The position numbers and the translations under genes are program-made. From contig NWUY0300047479.1 in NCBI GenBank assembly GCA_004151065.3, forward strand, positions 14,359-32,779: a stretch of DNA of 18,421 nt, in the 5' to 3' direction. Shown one piece after another: positions 8,591-18,131 of this stretch. The first letter of the stretch is position 1, and each line of letters starts with the position of its first letter. This DNA comes from Larix sibirica (Eukaryota; Streptophyta; Pinopsida; Pinales; Pinaceae). The notes below the pieces were generated by a model. It was not told where the DNA came from. It searched no databases and saw nothing but the letters and a program-made list of their open reading frames with translations.

Positions 8591-9205
8591 ACTAGTATGT
8601 CCCAATGTAATGTGCAACCATTTCACATGTGTAGGGGCTAACAAATTGACTATGAATGCAATATTATGGTCTTCAACTAATAGACATTCCTTGCACATGA
8701 TGTGCCCCGGCATGATTCCAAATGGGGTGCAAAAAATGCACTTCTTCAGATTTAAGGATATTTTGATTTGCCTATATCTATCCAACATTAGTCGCAATAC
8801 CTGCAAATGATAGTTCAGTAGACTGAACACTATCCATTCATCTAGGTATACCTTAAGGAACTTATGCATAAATTCCTTAAATGGAGAAACCACTATTATT
8901 GAGAATACCACTAGCACATTCTTCATCTCGAAGGACAATATATTATAATCAAAGGAGCCCCATTCTATATGAAAATAGTCTTCTTGGGATCCTCCTCTAC
9001 TATGTTCACCTAATGGTATCCATAGAATACATCAGTGAAAGAATACACTTCCATTCCCCACACATTCTCTAGCACTTCATCTGTGAATGGTGTAGGGAAG
9101 GGGTCATGTACCCATGTTGTGTTCATGTTTCTCAGATCTACATAGATCCAAATATCCCCTATCCTTTTTTTCTTGGATTGGTATTGAGCAGAATTCTAGC
9201 CTATG
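8591..9205 (-). pseudogene. Gypsy reverse transcriptase, C-terminal part
   Basis: From right to left on the minus strand I read KKKRIGDIWIYVDLRNMN, then DPFPTPFTDEVLENVWG, YSFTDVFYGYH, a TAG where relatives have Gln, and VNIVEEDPKKTIF. After a frameshift comes an open run of 116 codons (8938-8588) with FKEFMHKFLKVYLDEW and ISLNLKKCIFCTPFGI. The catalytic YxDD box is YLDE (8837-8848), so the second essential Asp is lost. MPFGLKN has become LSFEMKN. Similarity ends at ITLGHT, where intact relatives continue into YYRKFI and RNase H. The first half of RT lies across the insertion at about 10280. Confidence 0.92.
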
Positions 9206-9229
9206 ACTATGGTTAAGTCACTACCATAC

Positions 9230-10270
9230 TAAGGTTGTCTAAAATGGGAATCTAAGGTTTAATTGCATGCCAAATTGACTCTATGACATCAAACAAATCT
9301 ACTTTTAAAAGTGAATGAGGAAAGAAAACTAATGAACCTTATTTATGTAGTTTGATCCTAGATTTATTTGCTCGCTAGATTTGCTTACGATATTCACCCA
9401 ATGACCTACAAAAGAACTTGACAACACTCCTCAAACACATTGGCTATAAAATGGTATTTAAATTCATACATAAACATGTATAATCAAAACTTGATTAATT
9501 TGAATGAACAACAATACATAAAAAAAAATCTAATACAAAATGTGGTAAGAGATAGAGATCCAATTTATATTAATAGGACCAACAACACAATATATACCTA
9601 ATCCTACTTAGCACCTTGTAGAAACCGGATATCAAGGTCACTCCTGTTGAATTGTCCATAACTCCTACAAGAACTCCACATGCATACAAGGTTGCAAATA
9701 TTTGAGGGAAACAATATCAACACAGAGGGATACAAGATCAAATGATGATCAACTATAGGCAAGGGAATGGGAATACATGATGGAAAAATCCTCCAGCATA
9801 ATCTTGATATGAAAAAGCTCCCAAAAATGGACTAACTCTATTTCTTTTATACTTGGTCAAAGTAGTTACCATTGAGGAGGAGGAACTTATCACCGAGGTG
9901 GAAGTTACTAGAACAATCCTAAATCCTTCTTTTTTGATTTTTTATTTAATTTTTTATTTTTTAGGAGGAAATCACTTCCAAATCACTTACAAGGAGCGAT
10001 TAAATCATAAGAAATCATGCAATGGAGAGCGATTTCATCTTTTTATTGAAAATTCTAGCAATATATAGGAAACGAGTGAATAAATCATAGGTTTATTGAA
10101 CTTTTGAAGCGATTTTAATCTTTTAAAAATTCTTGGGAAAAGGATGAGGGTCAATTCAAATGATTAGAGCCATGTCAATTAGATCCAACTCAAGGCTCTT
10201 TCATCAATAATTGTCCTTTTTTGTTCCATACATTCAAAAAATTTCAATTTCATCTTTTGGAATGTTGTCA
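9230..10270. mobile_element. Unidentified insertion of about 1 kb inside gypsy RT
   Basis: The gypsy frame breaks after EFEWINMMVV (near 10290) and resumes at KKKRIGDIWIYVDLR (near 9195). In intact relatives these two lie next to each other, so about 1 kb here is foreign. It is AT-rich and has no coding domain. On the minus strand TATAAAAG occurs at 9844-9851, as in an LTR promoter. Near 10158-10172 the plus strand reads GATTAGAGCCATG, distantly like a tRNA-Met primer site. A solo LTR or a short LTR element are options, but I could not match terminal repeats or a target duplication. Both borders are uncertain by some tens of bases. Confidence 0.55.
9844..9851 (-). promoter_or_regulatory. TATA-box-like site
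   Basis: The minus strand reads TATAAAAG in the middle of the insertion. It is a good plant TATA match and is the reason to suspect an LTR promoter, but a lone eight-base match in AT-rich DNA is weak. Confidence 0.3.
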
Positions 10271-10810
10271 TGGATGAGAAGTGCCAATTTGGACTATAAC
10301 AACTACCATCATGTTGATCCATTCAAACTCTTCAACTATAAAACTCATGCCCACATCCAACATACATTCTATCTTTTTATGCACCTTCTATTTATATTTG
10401 GGGTTTAATATGTATGTTCTTTTCTTTACTGCATTGGCCACTTCCTTGAGCTCAATTTTCATTTCCCCATGGGAACCTGTTATCCCCTTCATTTTTAAAA
10501 AACTTCATGGGAAGATATCTTCATATTCTTTCAATGGGTGCACTATCCAGGTGACTATCTCCTGGTACCAGTAGTCTCTTATAATTCCCATCTTAGGTTC
10601 CTTCTCTATCCTAATATTGTATTTACTTGTTTTCAGAGACTCTCTAAACTCTGGCACAATACTGGTGAATAGCTCATCCTGCACCGCGTGCTTTCCTGTA
10701 GTCTCTCTGATTTGTATGTTGTGTAGATTTTCTTCTCTGTCCATTTCTGTACTACCTACTTTCCAGCAATATACCGATTGATTCAACCAAGCCAAATCCA
10801 TGTGATATGT
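10270..10810 (-). pseudogene. Gypsy pre-RT linker and N-terminal RT
   Basis: An open run of 98 codons (10801-10505) ends in KEPKMGIIRDYWYQEIVTWI and LKEYEDIFP, the segment that precedes RT in plant gypsy elements. After a stop the same reading continues with SFLKMKGITG, GEMKIELKEV, RTYILNPKYK, a TAG where relatives have Glu, KVHKKIECMLDVG and EEFEWINMMVV, equivalent to the RT opening (LGEMKIPLK...YRLNP.YK.KV...ML..GII.PVE.SEWISPMVV). The reading then leaves gypsy at the insertion. The start at 10801 is only the edge of an open run: the true frame came from further upstream. Confidence 0.88.
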
Positions 10811-10978
10811 TTAGAGTAGCTTCTACGTCGCATCTCGCTTTAGTATTTCCCCAAAGATGAAATGATTCATCGGATGGAAAACAATTTCCAGGCTAGGATC
10901 TATTGTGATAATTCTAAATGTGGTAGTGAATTTGGTGGACATATTCTCCTAACTTCTTGTTTTCCTTCTTTATTCCTC

Positions 10979-11460
10979 CTATACATACCATCTATGCAAT
11001 ACGACATCCAGAGCATGGAAGAATTGTTGTATCCATTGGTTGTGCGATATGCTTTTCATCGTCCATCTATGTTGAGAGAACTGAATAAGGTCCTTGGTAT
11101 CTTAAGCCTCGTTGAATCTGTTTAGAAGTTCAAAGTTTGTATAAGTTTGGAACCTCTTCTTGATGCATGTCTCCGCCTCTTCCCAACTAGTCAACACCTC
11201 TTTATGGTTCATCCACCAGTGCATAGGAATCCCATGGGTTATCACATCCATCACCTTTACTCAGTAGTACTCTAGGAATTCTACCTCCATTTTCTCCAAC
11301 AATTAGTACACCCTTTCTATCCCATTGAATTTTGGTGGATCGCATCTCCAACCCAATCTAGTGCACTGACTTCATGACTAAATTACATCTTCTTGAGGAC
11401 ACTTCATGCAACTGATTCTTCCATCGGTTCAGTGCATCTTGTGAATTCGTATCAAAAGAG
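10979..11460 (-). pseudogene. Second gag-like domain between protease and RT
   Basis: The minus strand reads NSQDALNRWKNQLHEVSSRR, then, after a frame change, DPPKFNG, LLEKMEVEFLEYY, GIPMHWWMNHKEVLTSWEEA and CIKKRFQTYTNFELLNRFNE, ending QWIQQFFHALDVVLHRWYV near 10979. The pattern PPKFNG...F...WW......W..A...I..RF is that of a retrotransposon gag (capsid) domain. It lies downstream of the protease and upstream of RT, an unusual place for a capsid domain. From memory, related plant elements have similar text at the same place, so this looks like the family's normal layout and not a local rearrangement. TAA, TGA and TAG stops interrupt it. Confident that it is coding-derived; gag-like assignment moderate. 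Confidence 0.65.
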
Positions 11461-11554
11461 CATACACTGCACCAACTTATTTCCCCATGTGCAATGGGAT
11501 TCGCATAATCCTCCTTTATCCCTCTCACATTGTAGATGTTTTCAATCTCGATGC

Positions 11555-11965
11555 TACTAGTGTCATCTCTAAATGGATTTTTATATGGTTCTCCCTATGC
11601 AACATCAAAAGGAACCACAACCCATAGATTCTCAGTCTCAAAGGACATGCGCTTACATTTTGACTTCAAAATGATGTTGTTGTCGAATGTTCAATCAATC
11701 CCTAACAGTGTTGGGTAGGGATCGAATTCCTATAGGATTTAGATGACCTTGAAATATGCCAGTATCTTCGCCCCATAGATGTTTAGTTCAACATTGGCCA
11801 ACCTTTCAATGGGATATATCTTGTACTGGTTTTCTATTCTGAGCTGTAGAGGATACCATACCATCTTTGGTTTCCCCATCAACTACCATGATTTCTTCAG
11901 AAAGATGTTAACATCTAAGCCTAGGTCAAGCATCACAACCTTGATTTCATATTCCCGTTATCTCT
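11555..11965 (-). pseudogene. Gypsy aspartic protease domain, decayed
   Basis: The retroviral-type protease cuts the gag-pol polyprotein. The minus strand reads VVMLDLGLDVNIFLKKSW with the active-site region DLGLDVN at 11907-11927, followed by a stop, GKPKMVWYPLQLRIENQYKI, PIERLANVELNIYG, FDPYPTLLGID, a TGA where relatives have Trp, and TFDNNI. The triad reads DLG where most retroviral proteases have DTG or DSG; I recall DLG as usual in this plant clade, so it may not be a defect. LLGID is the second conserved strand. Several in-frame stops kill it. It lies downstream of the zinc knuckle, as expected for gag-PR-pol. Confidence 0.82.
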
Positions 11966-12480
11966 AGGGACAACTTGAACTCCTTCCCTATTCTTCTTTT
12001 CTTTCCCACCCTACGCACATTCCTCTTGCGTAGTGGTGCGGAAATGGGTTCCTCCGATTCATTTTAAATTACCAAATTTGTGAGAATACTGGACACATTT
12101 CTAATATCTTGAGGGTTAGTCAATATGTTCAAACAACTTCGTAGAAATCTACCTAGTGACTTTTGTATTCCTTCTTGTGCTATTCTTGCTCACATCATGC
12201 AATCTAATGTTTCTCTTCATTGTGCATGTTGTGCAACATTTCCTCCTCATGCAGTATCCTCCTTCGATCCTCATCCTCATGCATTATATGAATCTAGTCC
12301 TCCATGCGTAGCCTTTTTTGGTGCATGTCTTCTTAACATTGGGCACTCTTCTACCTTCTTTTGTGCGCCGTGAAAAAACTATCACTAGTGTGCAACACCA
12401 AACTTGGGTAGAGGTTCCACAACCTTCCATATCTTCTGCTCAAGTGGTATTTATGCACTGCACTCTAAAAAAATATCCTT
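11966..12480 (-). pseudogene. Gypsy gag-protease linker, no motif recognised
   Basis: This stretch lies between the zinc knuckle and protease of the gypsy element. Minus-strand coding is broken and I recognise no domain. Open frames on the plus strand here (for example 12125-12373) are shadows rich in Cys, His and Ser, as expected from reverse reading of Lys, Glu and Asp-rich coding DNA. Confidence 0.5.
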
Positions 12481-12738
12481 TCATGTTCTAGCTCCTCCAT
12501 GCATCACTATGTTAACATGATCTGGGGCCCTCTCGCCATTCTCCTCCCTAGGTCCATCGGTCACCATGTTACAATGGCCCTTATTTTCTTCCCACTTAGG
12601 GACCAAGTTCAAACAATCTTCTTTCAAGTGTTCTATACTATGGAAGTATGGACATAAGTTATGGGGATTGGTTAAAAGTCTTGCCACATGGATTGAATTT
12701 CCATTTTTATAAAATATCACATATTTTCCTCCTCCCAT
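12481..12738 (-). pseudogene. Gypsy gag zinc knuckle region, knuckle damaged
   Basis: The nucleocapsid part of gag binds element RNA through a CCHC knuckle. This 85-codon open run contains NLCPYFHSIEHLKEDC followed by LNLVPKWEENKGHCNMV. The spacing is that of C-x2-C-x4-H-x4-C, but the second Cys is Phe (TTC for TGC, at 12643-12645), so metal binding would be lost. The segment after the knuckle matches the KWEEKK...NMV tail of related plant gags. The open run starts at an internal Met and is a fragment, not a gene start. Confidence 0.78.
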
Positions 12739-12929
12739 GTAGCCTCTTCCATATCCCTGATATCGACCACAAACTACTCCCTAATTTCCTTCTTGATTAA
12801 GTCCCTAATTCTCTTCTATGCCTTGGACCTTGAAGGATCCCATCGTGTTTTCCTTTTCCAGCTATAGAGCACAAGAGTTATTGACATCGTGTCCAATTTA
12901 TTTTTTGAATTCACTAAATGGTGCATAGT

Positions 12930-13810
12930 TAGAGATTTGGTACTTCTGTAGGGTTTGAAAATTAGGGGGTGAATTCCCCCATACTCTACAAATATCGCAC
13001 CACTATGCTTTAGGTCCTAGAGGAAATGGACTAGGTGTGCATGTACTAATTTAGTTATCCAATGTCAAGAACTCATTCTTGTGATGTCCTTCTATCCTAC
13101 AAAAGCTATTCCACACGTTCTCTCTTACTAATTTCCCAGTTGACAACTGTTGTAACTATGCAATTAGCACAAGAAGGTGTGTTTGTACATGTTCCATCTT
13201 GGTTGATGAATCTCCTCTAGGACTAGATTCTAAGCACATTATGATCTCCCATTCCTTTGATTGAGTAAAAAAATTATGTTGCATCAACAAAAATCCTATG
13301 TGGGGTAGAAATCTTGTAATGAACCCTTCGTGGTGTTGTACCTCTTAGAGATGGAAGCTCAACTAATCCAACAAGATCTTGAATCATTGGTCATAGTCCC
13401 ATATGGACTCAACAAATCTCTATTTGATCTCCATGACTTTACTAATAAATTGAGACTCGAACTTTGGCTTCTAAAATTCTTTCAGAAGGTCCACCTTAAT
13501 AGTTGCTAATAGTCAAACCAGAGCCAGGGCTAGAGTGGCCTTGTACTTCATATACCACACCAAATCTCATTCTTTAAACATAGTTTCTAGTTGCATAATC
13601 TTGGAAACCTTGTGAGTGATCTACTTCACTGACCATATTTCCTCGTAATTGAACCAATGTTGCTTAGTTTCATCCATTCCTATCCCATGAAAGACAAGAA
13701 ATCTCAAGGTGGAGTCCGATGTCGTCTCCATCCTTGTCATTATTGGTGTACTAGGTCTTTTTATCAAATATAGTGGATTATGAACTATATTACTTTGTTC
13801 TAGCATATTT
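12930..13810 (-). pseudogene. Gypsy gag capsid domain (Retrotrans_gag type), decayed
   Basis: Gag forms the virus-like particle that packages element RNA. On the minus strand, 13806-13621 is open (61 codons) with LRFLVFHGIGMDETKQHWF, and the reading continues past TAG and TGA stops: SKIMQLETMFKE, LVWYMKYKA, LLKEF, KPKFESQFISKVMEIK, ESIWDYDQ, FKILLD, and HEGFITRFLPHIGFLLMQHN. The order (HWF...LE..F...WYMKYKA...F.KP..E......IKQ..GES.WDYDQ.FK.LLD...GLLPHI) is that of a plant gypsy gag. At least six stops fall in about 200 codons, several at expected Gln or Arg codons. Confidence 0.85.
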
Positions 13811-14990
13811 GAATGAGTCTCCGAGGTAGAAATAGCGTCTATCCCTCTATTTTCTTCTGCTTTAGGACTTGCTTCCTACTCAAATTAAGGTAAAACAAAT
13901 ATTTCTAATTGGCTAGAGGGAACTAGGGGGTTGGGATAAAGAGTGGATTTCTTCTAGGAAATTCCATTCTCACAACGCTCAATCCTGGAGATGAAATATC
14001 CAGTTGCACAGTCTCTTGATTGGTAATAAACATTCCTCCTTCTTCCCGCATTTCCTCTTCTTATGCATCCTCTCGGTCCCTGCCCCTACTTTTCCCACTA
14101 GGGGTCGATCTCATTATCTTCATCTAAAATTACATGGTCTTCTATCCCATGCCACTTTGGGGGTCTCTTGTCTACTATGCTCTCTTCTTGCAAAGGCACT
14201 GTGCACCCTTCTGGTGCATCTGACCCTTTTGCGCACCCTCTTCATGTAGTCACTTCCCTGTCGTTCATATTTCCTCTCTGATAAACACTATTCTCTTTGT
14301 TTGATTTCTTTTCCCTTTTCTCTCCTCTAACTATCTACCTCAACTTATCTCTTCTCGCATATGTTTCTTCCCTCTAGAGTCACTTCTCTTCAGGATCCAT
14401 CATTGTGCTACCTATTCCCCCACTCCTTCATTCCACACATCCAAAGAACAAGGCTTACGCTATCATGGCGTCAAGGTACATGGTCATCAATCCATTCTCA
14501 ATGAACAACATTTTGACCCACAATGGAATCTATGCCAAAATATCTTTCTAGGGCCATTCTCAAACCTATCTTCCACAATACTATAAGATTCATTGCATTC
14601 CATGACAAATTCTACAATATACATTTCCTTCACTTGCAGAAACTAGAAGTCCACCACCCTAGACAATTTATTTTCTAAATTCGTCAACTCTTCTACCTTC
14701 TCCTCAATCCATACCACTGGCCGAGGTTCTCCCCAAATACTATTAATCTTGGATTGTTTTTAATATTCATGCAATAAACAAGGAAGTTCTCAAAAAGAAA
14801 ATTTCATGGAGATATGAATAAATGTACCTTCTTTCCAATGGTATGGATCAATTGGAAGGCCTCTAGTCTCCCTCTGCATGAACTAATCCTCTTTGATCTC
14901 CAACCATTCCTTGATATCATCCTTGGTAGGTTTCCACCTCTTCTCTGTATCCTCCCTCTAAAACATTGATGCAAGTCTCGACAATGAATC
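13811..14990 (-). pseudogene. N-terminal extension of gypsy gag, decayed
   Basis: Upstream of the capsid domain the minus strand keeps a coding-like reading for more than 1 kb. From about 14960 I read WKPTKDDIKEWLEIKED, then after TAG FMQRETRGLPIDPYHWKEGT, then RPVVWIEEKVEELTNLENK, VKEMYIVEFVMECNESYSIV and EDRFENGPRKIF, with TAG/TGA breaks. Near 14250-14170 it reads a short repeated EGAQKGQMHQKGAQ stretch. Towards the capsid it reads REEGGMFITNQETVQLDISS. No known domain; the middle is likely a charged coiled-coil-prone region. It could be the gag N-terminus or a separate leader ORF. The upstream limit and any primer-binding site or 5' LTR near 15000-15130 could not be fixed. Confidence 0.5.
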
Positions 14991-15600
14991 CAGTTTGTTG
15001 GCTAGTGTCAATCAGACATAGGGTTCAATAGGCTTCAATAACAAACACCCTACAAGTACTAGCATATTCAATAAATTGCAAGCAAGATAAGGTCTCACCT
15101 GAGATGCATGCAGGAATTACTGAGACCATCACAGAGCTTGTAGAGAGGAGGATGAGGTGGTGTTTTCCATATCCTTACACATCCATTAACTTGCTTATGC
15201 ATGCTGCAATTGTGAATGACCTAACATTAATTCCTTAGAACAAATGAGACATTCATGCCAAAACATAGACATAAATATGCTACACAGAATAGGAACAAAA
15301 CCAAATTGTTATTATTACTTGAAAAAACACAGTGAAAAATACAACCATAACAAGAAATATCATAAGGTTTCACATCCATCTCACCATCTTATAGAATATG
15401 GAAAAAATACCATTACAGTCAAAACCCTAGTACATCCCATACGAACCATTATCCTATCGATTGTCTAAGCATTTGAACCCAAAACATTACAAAATATGCC
15501 TCTAAATAGGCTTCTTGTTATGTTCCCATGATGTTAGTTCACACACAACTTGAAGGGCATGCAACATGCCACATGTAGGTTGTTGATGACACGCGACATG
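14991..15600. other. Region upstream of gypsy coding, possible 5' LTR, no gene seen
   Basis: By position this should contain the gypsy primer site and the 5' LTR. No TGGTATCAGAGC-like site is present, and no second LTR copy exists for comparison, so the LTR is not called. A small hairpin (GGCATG, loop CAA, CATGCC) lies at 15555-15569. A 74-codon plus-strand frame at 15244-15468 has no recognisable domain. Confidence 0.4.
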
Positions 15601-16612
15601 ATCTTCTCTTGCATTGTCTCCTGAGTTTCAGTCTGAATTGCCACCTGGATTGTTCGACATCCATCTACCTATGCCAAAACTCATGCCCCAACATTGTGTG
15701 TGCTTGGTTCTTATATGTATTATGTGTTTTATTGTTCCTAACACTTTCTGAAACAAAAAATGAGGACACGATCGCCTTTGTTGAATATGTGAGGATGGAC
15801 TTGGTGATGGATCCCAACATTGGTTAAGAAAAGGAAACTAATTCCTTCTTTTATCAGTCATTTAGGACCTATAAGAGACGGACTATGGTAACAAGTTGAT
15901 GAAAAATGTGTACATCCTCGTTAGAATTATAGAAAGATCTCAGTTTATCTATTTAGATGTTGTATTCTTCCTTTTTCCTAACTCAAATGAATATATGATA
16001 CTAATGGGTTTGATTGCAAGTAGGACCTTTTTGACATAGGATTAAACTAACACATTTTGGCATATGAAGACATAAAGCCTATTTTTGTTCAAAGAATAGA
16101 TGATCATAGTAGTTCACTCTTAGATCCAACATTTGGTAAAGTTCGAATTGATATGAAGCAGTGCTAGTTTTGCAGCATTTCGTTGTGTCCCAATACGCAA
16201 ACCAAGAAGAGAATCAAGTAGAACTAGGTTGCTTTGATGCCAATACCAGTATTCGACAAACTCCAACACTACATCAGATTGAGGCCTAGTCCTCAAAGAC
16301 TGGGTGTGGCTTATCAAACTTCCACCAATCGTGTTTTTTTGCATGATCATTCACTCAGCCATGGTACACTTCACTTATCCATGGTGCATTCATCGAAATA
16401 CGAACTAGTAGTTTATTTATTTCATAGATTAGACGATATATATTTAAGCTTGACAGTCTAAATTTGGAAAGCAATTCTCATTTTGATATGACACTATTAT
16501 TGTTCGTAATCGCATTTTATCGAGACAAAGGCATTTATTGTTATAGTTCTTTATATTTTTAATAAAAAGTACTTTGATCTGCATACTTACCTGATTTTTT
16601 AGCGTTCCTAGC
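15601..16612. other. AT-rich spacer, no gene seen
   Basis: Short frames on both strands (72 codons from 15609 plus, 76 codons from 16350 minus) have no recognisable motif, and the two at 16120-16461 overlap on opposite strands. I do not call a gene. No LTR ends or RNA genes were seen. Confidence 0.5.
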
Positions 16613-16642
16613 TTTCCTTGGATGAGGGCCCATCCAAGGAAA
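16613..16642. repeat. Perfect 12-bp stem hairpin with 6-base loop
   Basis: TTTCCTTGGATG (16613-16624) pairs perfectly with CATCCAAGGAAA (16631-16642) around the loop AGGGCC. It is a GC-richer island in AT-rich DNA. A related hairpin in the opposite orientation occurs at 18132-18155. Confidence 0.9.
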
Positions 16643-18131
16643 ATTACAAGGACTCATTTGTTAAGTTAGTTTTATGCATTTATATATGTTTCAATAGAAC
16701 ATAGTATTATTTGCACATTGTAGTAGTTCTAAGTTATTAGAGTAAAACACATTTCCAGCTTGTTTATAAAGAATTTAGTCAATGTTTGTTCCAAGAATTT
16801 GCACATCTAAGGTTATTTTCTTCTGCATAAGGCCTTTCTTTCTGTATTTGGTAACAACCATAATCCTCAACTTGTTATGAACACTTGTATGAAGCATAAA
16901 AAACTATTGAATGACTTTTGCAAACTGAAGGTAGAGTGTTGAAAATTATTTCACTAATAGTTATAAACTAGGTGGTAAATATTAAGAGGCTTGTCTGTAA
17001 TGATTCCTAGATAAGGAATAAAGTGCCAAAACTATGAATTTAGATTCCATGCCCTCGCAACCCTTAGTTAAAGAAACCAATTTCCTTTCATTATGCAACT
17101 TTATTGTTTTGATTAAAGTTAGATTTACACATGACCAGTCATAGTTAGTTCCCTTGTAGTTGCATATATTGTTTAGGTGCCTCATACGTTTGTATGGATC
17201 CTAAGGTTGATGATTAAAGCAATGGTTTAGATGAAGCACTCTTGTTGTTGTATTACTCCGATAAGATATAGTATTATTGTTGATTGATTAAGCATGTGGT
17301 AGTTGCAATTATATTTGGAATGTGTCTTCATGGCCTCATTTTGTTTTAATGAGATGCAATGTTCTTCATCAAGGTATTCCAAAGTGAGAAAACATTGATC
17401 AAGTGTAGAAGTATCATGGAGTAGTTCAATGACGGTTTGGAGGGTAGGGATTCGTGGGATTTAATATCAATAGTAATACTGTATCCAATCAAACAAGATC
17501 TCATCAAGAATACTATGTCTAAACCTTTAATTTTTAATTTATCAATCTGGATATCTGTACAAATTTATGAGAGTTCTGCAAAATATATGAAACTACAAAA
17601 AGGAATGAAAGGTGTCTAGTAGCATAAAATCCCAATTCAACCAATGAAGTGATTAAATCTATCTTTTTCACAAAAGAAATGCTAAATAATTTCTAACTAT
17701 TGGTTGAGAGGGCATAAGATTAAATTTCCCCACTTGGGACTTAGTTCTTCTTTAATACCACTAGAGTCCAACATAGGTGATTTTGCGTCCAATTTATAAC
17801 CTTCGGTGAAATACATCCATTACTCCACCTTTAATTTACTAAATGCAGACATTCAGAAGCCATGAGTTTCATGCAAGTGATCAGACATGTAGAGGTATTA
17901 GCTTAAACCAAGTATTGATAGTGAAATATTATGTGTAAAATAAATGACATGTTCAACTTGAAATTGTAATTAAGGAAACATATCTATTATATCTCTGTGC
18001 ACAAATAACTAAAACAAACAAAAAATGTATCAACTTCAACAAAATGCAGGAAATCTACAACAACTGCTATGTTTAACCCAAAACAATATAAAAGAAAAAT
18101 ATATTTTAATTCAACAGGTTACTATAATTCC
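16643..18131. other. AT-rich sequence between two related hairpins, no gene seen
   Basis: About 1.5 kb with no frame that I recognise. Open frames are 60-67 codons and of low complexity. If the flanking hairpins are true terminal motifs, this would be the body of a non-coding element, but there is no transposase and no proven target duplication. Confidence 0.4.

Larger units (their letters stand above)
8591..14990 (-). mobile_element. Decayed, 3'-truncated Ty3/gypsy retrotransposon
   Basis: Minus-strand translation gives, 5' to 3', a gag N-terminal extension (about 14960-13810), gag (13806-12930), a damaged zinc knuckle (12654-12613), protease (about 11960-11560), a second gag-like region (about 11460-10979), a pre-RT linker (10801-10505), the start of RT (to about 10280) and the rest of RT (about 9200-8591). 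Protease before RT and the RT wording fit Ty3/gypsy, not copia. RNase H, integrase and 3' LTR are absent: similarity ends at TLGHT near 8591. About 1 kb of unrelated sequence splits the RT. No 5' LTR can be proved because no second LTR copy is in the window. Stops in every domain show that it is inactive. Confidence 0.9.

Noticed and set aside
12125-12373. Cys- and His-rich plus-strand ORF of 82 codons, looking like a secreted or metal-binding peptide
   Set aside because: It is antisense to the gypsy gag-protease linker. The Cys and His content comes from reverse reading of Lys, Glu and Asp-rich coding DNA, and there is no regular Cys spacing.
14004-14249. Plus-strand 81-codon hydrophobic ORF with apparent membrane helix
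   Set aside because: It is antisense to the decayed gag leader. Leucine-rich shadows are expected opposite Lys and Glu-rich frames.
14990-15130. 5' LTR and primer-binding site of the gypsy element
   Set aside because: No sequence like a known primer site was found and there is no second LTR copy in the window to compare, so ends cannot be set.
16120-16461. Overlapping opposite-strand ORFs of 76 and 75 codons as a sense/antisense gene pair
   Set aside because: Neither has a recognisable domain or promoter, and two short chance ORFs overlapping in a stop-poor patch is expected.
16600-16660. Helitron 3' end (hairpin followed by CTRR)
   Set aside because: On the minus strand CTAG and CTAA follow the 16613-16642 hairpin at 1-13 bases, but neither is followed by the T expected at a Helitron insertion site, and no TC start or Helitron protein is seen.
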